This document shows, piece by piece, positions 59,393 to 64,000 of a stretch of 64,000 bases of DNA. Positions within the stretch are counted from its first letter, which is position 1. Every line of letters begins with the position of its first letter. The notes under the pieces were generated by a model. It saw only the letters and a list, made by a program, of their open reading frames with translations, ran no database searches and was not told where the DNA came from. Source of the DNA: SLRI01 sp964402505 (GTDB taxonomy: Bacteria > Pseudomonadota > Alphaproteobacteria > Geminicoccales > Geminicoccaceae). The stretch is taken from contig CAYOCP010000014.1 of assembly GCA_964402505.1 (NCBI GenBank), positions 45,249 through 109,248 of the forward strand. Direction: 5' to 3'. A program made the translations under genes and the position numbers.

Positions 59393-59522
59393 CCTCGGCT
59401 GGCGGCGGCGCGGCGCCGGCCGGGCGCGGTGCAGTCGAGGCCGGGTGCGGCGCCTCGGACGGTCCTCGGGAAAACTCTTCTCTAGCACGACACGATCCTG
59501 GAAAAAGGGGGCGGAGAGGCGC

Positions 59523-60620
59523 TCAGAGGCGATAGCGGGCGGCATCGGCGGCCTTGAAAGCGAGGCCGATCCCGGGCCGCGACCAGTCGGGGGCGACGCA
59601 TCCCTCCTGGGGCACGGGTGCGCCGTCGAGGAGCATCCGCTCGATCCGCACATGGTCATGGAACCACTCCATGTGCCGCTGGTTGAGCGCCGCCACCGCG
59701 CAAGGCAGATGCAGCGCCGGCCCGCAATGGCTGGAGAGCGGCAGATTCGCCGCGTGCGCCAGCGCGTCCGCGAGGAGGTAGCCGGTGTAGCCGAGGCAGC
59801 GCGTCGCGTCGGCCTGCAGCACATCGACAGCACCGGCCTCGATCATCCGGCGAAAGTAGAAGTCGTCGTAGCCGTACTCGCCGGCCGTGATCTCCATGCC
59901 CGCCGGTGCGCGATGGCACAGCAGCCGCAGGCCCTCGAGATCGTCGGACGAGACCGGCTCCTCGAACCAGATGACACCTTCCGCGCGGAACACCTCGGCC
60001 AGCGCCAGCGCCTGCTTTCTCGCATAGCCGCCATTGGCATCGACCATGAGCCCGACGGCGGGCCCGATGGCGGAGCGGGCGACACGCACCCGTGCCGGAT
60101 CGCGTTCCGGCTCGCGGCCAACCTTCATCTTGACCGATCCGATCCCGGCTTCGGCCCAGCCGCCGAGCTGGCTCTCGAGTTGCCGGTCGTCATAGGCGGT
60201 GAAGCCGCCCGAGCCATAGACGGGCACGGCCTTCCGCCGGGCGCCGAGGAGCCGGGCGGTCGGCTCGTCGAGGAGCTTGCCCACCAGATCGTGCAGCGCC
60301 ACGTCGCAGGCCGAGATGGCGCAGGCGACGATGCCGGGACGCCCGAGATTGCGGCAGGCATGCAGCATGGCGTGCCAGCAATCCCGGATGAGAAAGGCGT
60401 CACGACCCTCGAGAACCTGGGCGAGCTTGCCGGTCGTCAGTGTCGCCGCCGCCTCGCCCGCATAGGTGTAGCCCATGCCGGTGCATCCGCCGGCATCGAT
60501 CTCGACCACGATCATGGTCGTGGAATCCCAGGCCAGCGTTCCGTCTGATTCCGGCGCGTCGGTCGGGATGCGATAGGCGCTGGCGCGAACCGCGCGAACG
60601 CCGGCTTCCCGGGCAAACAT
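59523..60620 (-). CDS. Mandelate racemase/muconate lactonizing enzyme family protein
   Basis: 365 residues. The MR-subgroup active-site set is complete and falls at almost the same positions as in mandelate racemase: K164-x-K166 (VKMKVG), metal ligands D194 (VDANGG), E220 (WFEEP) and E248 region (TAGEYGYDD), D271 (QADATR), H298 (SSHCGP) and E318 (HMEWF). Such enzymes racemise or dehydrate acid sugars. ATG at 60620 has GAGGAGGAG upstream. Part of the same-strand cluster with the TPP enzyme (63 bp upstream) and the dehydrogenase genes. The substrate is probably an acid sugar; not proven. Confidence 0.9.
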   Translation of the reverse strand: MFAREAGVRAVRASAYRIPTDAPESDGTLAWDSTTMIVVEIDAGGCTGMGYTYAGEAAATLTTGKLAQVLEGRDAFLIRDCWHAMLHACRNLGRPGIVACAISACDVALHDLVGKLLDEPTARLLGARRKAVPVYGSGGFTAYDDRQLESQLGGWAEAGIGSVKMKVGREPERDPARVRVARSAIGPAVGLMVDANGGYARKQALALAEVFRAEGVIWFEEPVSSDDLEGLRLLCHRAPAGMEITAGEYGYDDFYFRRMIEAGAVDVLQADATRCLGYTGYLLADALAHAANLPLSSHCGPALHLPCAVAALNQRHMEWFHDHVRIERMLLDGAPVPQEGCVAPDWSRPGIGLAFKAADAARYRL

Positions 60621-60683
60621 GATCTCCTCCTCCTCGAGCCCCGACCATCCGGGGCTCCAAGCGGTCCGAAGTCCCGAACGGGC

Positions 60684-62456
60684 TCAGGCGAACAGCCGCT
60701 CCGCCGTGTGCCAGGTGATGGCCACCGCCTCGGGATCGCCCTGCAGCAGCGCCTTGGCGTAGCTTCGCGCCTGCTTCATCGTGATGTGCGGCGGCAGCGT
60801 CGGCATGGTCGGATCGACGCGGGCGTCGATGAGGAACGGCCGGTTGGCCGAGAGCGCCTGCTCCCAGGCCGGTGCCACGGCGTCCGGGCGATCGACCCTT
60901 GCGGCACCCAGTCCCAGACCTTCCGCGAAATCGGCGTAAGGGAAATGGGGCACGTCCTGCGTCTTCTCGACCTTGGGCGAACCCGCCATGGCCCGCAGCT
61001 CCCAGGTCACCTGGTTCAGGTCGCCGTTGTTGAGCACGGCGATGACGCAGCGCGGATCGGACCACTGCCGCCAGTACTTGGCGATGGTGATGAGCGCGTT
61101 GAGGCCGAGCATCTGCATCGCCCCGTCGCCGACGAAGCCGATGGCCACGCGGTCGGGATGGCAGAACTTGGCGGCCGCCGTGTAGGGCACGCCCGGGCAC
61201 ATGGTGGCGAGGTTGCCCGAGAGCGACGCCTTCATGCCGCGGCGGACCCTCAGGGCCCGGGCGAACCAGTTGGCCGAGGAGCCGGAATCGGCGCTGATGA
61301 TGCAGTTGTCGGGAAGGCGTGGCGAGAGCTCGCGAAAGAGCTTCTCGGGATTGACCGGATCGGCCTCTATGTCCGAGCGCGCGTCGACATCCTCCCACCA
61401 CTCCCGAACCTTCCTCTCGATCCGCTCGCGCCAGGCACGGTCGGTCTTGCGCTGCAGGAGGGGCAGAAGCGCCCGCAGCGTCAGCGCCGAATCGCCGACG
61501 AGATTGACGTCCATCGGATAGCGGATCGAGAGCATGCGGGGCGAAATGTCGATCTGCACGCCCTTGGCCTGACCCTCCTTCGGCAGGAATTCGGAATAGG
61601 GAAAGCCAGAGCCGACCATCAGGAGCGCGTCGCACTCCTTCATCAGGTCCCAGGAGGGCTCGGTGCCGAGAAGGCCCATCTGCCCCGTCACATAGGGCAG
61701 ATCGTCCGGCAGGGCGGCCTTGCCGAGCAGCGCCTTGGCGACGCCGGCACCCAGAACCTCGGCCACCTCCATCACCTCGTCGGTGGCATGGAGCGCCCCG
61801 GCACCCACGACCATGCCGACCTTGCGCGCCTCGTTGAGGATCGCCGCCGCGGCCTGGAGATCCCTCTGCTCCGGCACCACGTGCGGCTGCGCGTAGCCGC
61901 TGCCCGAGTGGATGGTGCCGTGCTCGAGCGGTGGCGCCTTCACGGCGGCGAGCTCCTGCACGTCGTTCGGCACGATCATGCAGGTGACGGTGCGCTCGGC
62001 CGCGGCGATTCGCATGCCGCGATCGATGAGGTGACGCGCCTGCGCCGGCACCATGCAGGTCTGCACGAAGCTGCCGGCCACATCCTTGAAGAGGGTCTGC
62101 AGGTCGACCTCCTGCTGGTAATGGCCACCCAGGGCGGCGCGCGCCTGCTGGCCGACGATGGCGAAAACCGGCTGGTGGTCGAGGCGGGCGTCGTAGAGCC
62201 CGTTCAGGAGATGGATGGCGCCGGGGCCGGAGGTTGCCATGCACACGCCGACCTCGCCGGTCCACTTGGCATGGGCGCAGGCCATGAAGGCGGCTTCCTC
62301 CTCGTGGCGCGTCTGGACGAACTCGAGCGGGTTCTCCGTGTCGCGCCCCAGCGCGGCCACGAGCCCGCCGATTCCGTCACCGGGAAAGCCGTAGATGCGG
62401 CGGACATGCCATTCCTTCAGGCGGGAGAGGATGAAATCGGCGACCAGTTCCGACAC
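60684..62456 (-). CDS. Thiamine pyrophosphate-requiring enzyme (acetolactate synthase/pyruvate oxidase type)
   Basis: 590 residues, three ThDP-enzyme domains. The N-terminal PYR domain has IYGFPGDGIGGLVAAL and the catalytic Glu in VQTRHEEEAAFMA; the central domain follows; the PP domain has the ThDP motif GFVGDGAMQMLGLNALITIAKYW...LNNGDLNQVTWE. The nearest relatives by pattern are pyruvate dehydrogenase (quinone)/PoxB-like and glyoxylate carboligase-like enzymes. A 2-oxoacid produced by the enolase-family enzyme would be a plausible substrate. ATG at 62456 is first in the five-gene cluster unless the PPC gene belongs to it. Confidence 0.88.
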   Translation of the reverse strand: MSELVADFILSRLKEWHVRRIYGFPGDGIGGLVAALGRDTENPLEFVQTRHEEEAAFMACAHAKWTGEVGVCMATSGPGAIHLLNGLYDARLDHQPVFAIVGQQARAALGGHYQQEVDLQTLFKDVAGSFVQTCMVPAQARHLIDRGMRIAAAERTVTCMIVPNDVQELAAVKAPPLEHGTIHSGSGYAQPHVVPEQRDLQAAAAILNEARKVGMVVGAGALHATDEVMEVAEVLGAGVAKALLGKAALPDDLPYVTGQMGLLGTEPSWDLMKECDALLMVGSGFPYSEFLPKEGQAKGVQIDISPRMLSIRYPMDVNLVGDSALTLRALLPLLQRKTDRAWRERIERKVREWWEDVDARSDIEADPVNPEKLFRELSPRLPDNCIISADSGSSANWFARALRVRRGMKASLSGNLATMCPGVPYTAAAKFCHPDRVAIGFVGDGAMQMLGLNALITIAKYWRQWSDPRCVIAVLNNGDLNQVTWELRAMAGSPKVEKTQDVPHFPYADFAEGLGLGAARVDRPDAVAPAWEQALSANRPFLIDARVDPTMPTLPPHITMKQARSYAKALLQGDPEAVAITWHTAERLFA

Positions 62457-62566
62457 GGCTTTATCCTTTCGTTCAAGCGCGGGCGCGAGCCCGCGTCGTC
62501 TTCAGTGGCTTCGCATGGCGAAGGGGAGGCGCGTTCGGGCGACCCGGCCGATTCCGGCCCGGATCG

Positions 62567-63022
62567 TCAGCCGCTCGCCCCGATATCGAGCAGCGCCAGC
62601 CCGGTCCTCGGATCGGTCTCGCGCCGCAGATGGGCCGGCGCCTCCGTCAGGATCAGCTCCAGGGTCGGGCGCACCCGGCCCTCCATCAGATGCCCGCCCC
62701 AGGCCGTGCCGTCACGCTTGCCGACGACGATGTGGGCATGAAGCTTGGGCTTGCCCTCGAACCGGGCGAGGTTGCCGATCAGCGAGAGGACCTCGACCTG
62801 CTCCTTCACCTCGTTCTCGTGATAGTCACGCCGGTCGAGGTCGAAGAACCCGAGCGTGACGCCGGCGAGCGCGCCGATCCCGGTGATCTCCGCCGCCGTG
62901 ATCTTCTCCCGGGCGGCGAGATCGAGAAGGGCTGCGACCACCTCCTCACCCTCCGCGAAACGAAGGGCCAGCATCCGCTCGCCGGAGGCGGCGGCGCTTG
63001 CGAGCTCGGACATCTGCACCAT
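62567..63022 (-). CDS. PPC/DUF296 domain protein
   Basis: 151 residues from ATG 63022 (63013 or 63043 also possible). FAEGEEVVAALLDLAAREKITAAEITGIGALAGVTLGFFD, then EVEVLSLIGNL-like and KLHAHIVVGKRDGTAWGGHLMEGRVRPTLELIL. The HAH and GGHL His residues form the trimer metal/ligand site of PPC (AT-hook-protein) domains. In bacteria these are stand-alone proteins of unknown role. It lies 110 bp upstream of the TPP gene on the same strand. Confidence 0.88.
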   Translation of the reverse strand: MVQMSELASAAASGERMLALRFAEGEEVVAALLDLAAREKITAAEITGIGALAGVTLGFFDLDRRDYHENEVKEQVEVLSLIGNLARFEGKPKLHAHIVVGKRDGTAWGGHLMEGRVRPTLELILTEAPAHLRRETDPRTGLALLDIGASG

Positions 63023-63264
63023 GACGAAAAACCCCGCCATCAATGAAGGCCATCGATGCCGGGTAAACGCGGTCCCGGGTCACCCCGTTCCATGAAATTT
63101 GCGAAAGACGCGCAGTTCTGGCCGGCGGGGATAGCGGAGATCTCCACTTCGCAACAGCGTTTCGGGATGCGATAGGGTTGAAAGTGAAGCGGGCCGGAAT
63201 GCGCGAATGGTTGAGAAGGGAGGTATCCCCGTGCCGGCGAGGTGTCCTTCTGCCGGCATCCCGC

Positions 63265-63659
63265 TCACCAGGCTACCGGGACGCCGTAGCGGGCGATGCC
63301 GGTGTCCTTCGTCAGGATGGTGCGGCCGGTGCGGCGGGCGGTGGCGACCAGGGCGCGATCGAACGGGTCGGCGTGGATGGCGGGGAGGCCGGCGGCCTCC
63401 TCGGCGGTCTCGGCGTCGAGCGGCAGTTGGGCGAAGCCGTGGTGGCGGAGCATGGTGTGGCCAAGGTCGCGAACCCGGGGCCGCGGAGATCGTGGAGCCT
63501 GCCGAGCCGGGCCTTGATGGCGATCTCCCAAAGCGTGGCCGCGGCCACCGCCACGGCCTCGGGCGTCTCCTCGAAGAGGCGGACGAGCGGCCGCGGGAAC
63601 GCCGGCTCGCCGGTGTAGAAGTCGATGAGGGCGCAGGCATCGGCGAGATGGAGCGTCAA
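63265..63659 (-). pseudogene. PIN-domain toxin (VapC type), frameshifted
   Basis: From TTG 63659 (GGAGG upstream) the frame reads LHLADACALIDFYTGEP, with the first PIN acid in ADACALIDFY, and VAAATLWEIAIKARLGRLHDLRGPG; after about residue 65 it goes off-frame. The continuation (RDLGHTMLRHHGFAQLPLD, then LPAIHADPFDRALVATARR and ILTKDTGIARYG, with the remaining PIN acids) is in another frame up to 63265. One insertion or deletion near 63450 explains this. Either the gene has decayed or the assembly has an indel here. Confidence 0.75.
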
Positions 63660-63846
63660 CCGATCCCCCAAACCTCCAGCTCGTCCGGCGTCATCGGTGC
63701 CAGGGCACGATCGATGTCCTCGCGGCCGAGGCCCGAGCGCTCCAGCGCCTGCCGCGCCTGGTGATGACGATCTCATCGCCCTCGGCGACCGCCCGCAGGA
63801 GGGCCGAAAGCGACGTCTTCGCCTCGTAGACATTAACCTCACGCAT
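63656..63846 (-). pseudogene. Phd/YefM-type antitoxin, internally deleted
   Basis: The start (ATG 63846) gives MREVNVYEAKTSLSALLRAV and AEGDEIVITR, the standard antitoxin N-terminus. It then loses frame: the expected GRPVARLVP block is absent, and the tail RQALERSGLGREDIDRALAP, MTPDELEVWGIG continues in another frame, stopping at 63656 with a TTGA overlap to the PIN gene. An internal, frame-changing deletion explains it. With the broken toxin gene this is a dead toxin-antitoxin module. Confidence 0.7.
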
Positions 63847-63955
63847 CGAGACTCGGCGATCTGGTCAGAAATCGGGCTGGACCAGGGTTCCGATCGGGGC
63901 AAGATGGGCGGGATGGCAATGATCAACGGGGGACGTGTCCGTCCGTCCTCAAGAA

Positions 63956-63979
63956 GGTGGGAAGGCACGCCTTCCCACC
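63956..63979. repeat. 24-bp palindrome, possible terminator stem
   Basis: GGTGGGAAGGC-AC-GCCTTCCCACC: exact 11-base arms around a 2-base centre. It lies near the right edge; a T-run (TCTTTTCGTT) begins 11 bases after it, a distance too long for a typical intrinsic terminator, so the role is open. A gene to the right could end here. Confidence 0.5.
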
Positions 63980-64000
63980 GGCCCATCCGGTCTTTTCGTT

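Overview
The window is a high-GC chromosomal segment (roughly 70 percent by eye) of a free-living alphaproteobacterium, most likely Rhodospirillales-like. Three observations support this: the split ATP synthase layout in which atpI-atpB-atpE-b'-b stand apart from the F1 genes, a SAM-II riboswitch in front of metZ (a class typical of Alphaproteobacteria), and the family mix (PadR-RND pump, Mla system, bactofilin, DciA, group III globin). No rRNA, tRNA, CRISPR array or intact prophage was recognised. About 90 percent of the window is coding, with many ATGA-type overlaps.

Layout. 1-6420: end of a sugar ABC permease, a DUF892 protein, IS-like remnant copy 1, a Tag-type glycosylase, an aldo/keto reductase, an inositol-phosphatase-family protein, a DASS transporter, and metZ with its SAM-II riboswitch. 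6551-18324: PEP-mutase-like protein, pyrD-cysQ, a degenerate EAL-like protein, NIPSNAP, group III globin with 5-formyl-THF cyclo-ligase, enoyl-CoA hydratase, universal stress protein, CoA-binding protein, a Pro-rich membrane protein, and metY. 18375-29151: a small hypothetical, a PfkB/adenosine kinase, bactofilin plus lipoprotein, a methyltransferase, an orphan TRAP large permease, a two-gene HicA-like/HTH module with a palindromic operator, and an RND efflux pump with PadR regulator. 29228-41421: the mla-type lipid ABC operon, a hydrolase, a degenerate REC-GGDEF-EAL protein, a methyltransferase, an LpoA-like lipoprotein, rsmI-yraN, mutY, DciA and a DsbA-like protein. 41474-48312: smc and the F0 genes. 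48323-55637: a GNAT, an eCIS-type DUF4157 protein, a minimal metallopeptidase, HU, a HAD phosphatase, a GGCT-methyltransferase fusion, a GT14 glycosyltransferase and a methyltransferase. 55817-64000: remnant copy 2, a five-gene oxidative cluster (TPP enzyme, mandelate-racemase-type enolase, repeat membrane protein, gluconate-dehydrogenase-subunit-3-like protein, GMC oxidoreductase), a PPC protein and a decayed Phd/PIN module.

How genes work together. metZ and metY both incorporate sulfide into homoserine esters, but only metZ carries the SAM switch. padR-MFP-RND is a self-contained efflux operon. mlaE-mlaF-mlaD-lipoprotein forms a lipid transport system. The GMC, subunit 3 and membrane genes look like a membrane-bound dehydrogenase, possibly acting on a sugar or sugar acid that the enolase-superfamily enzyme also processes.

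The most unusual items are the paired IS-like elements 55 kb apart, each inserted exactly at a neighbour's stop codon; the HicA-like/HTH module beside a lone dctM; the lone DUF4157 protein; the GGCT-methyltransferase fusion; and an MlaE whose STAS domain can only be read from a non-canonical start.
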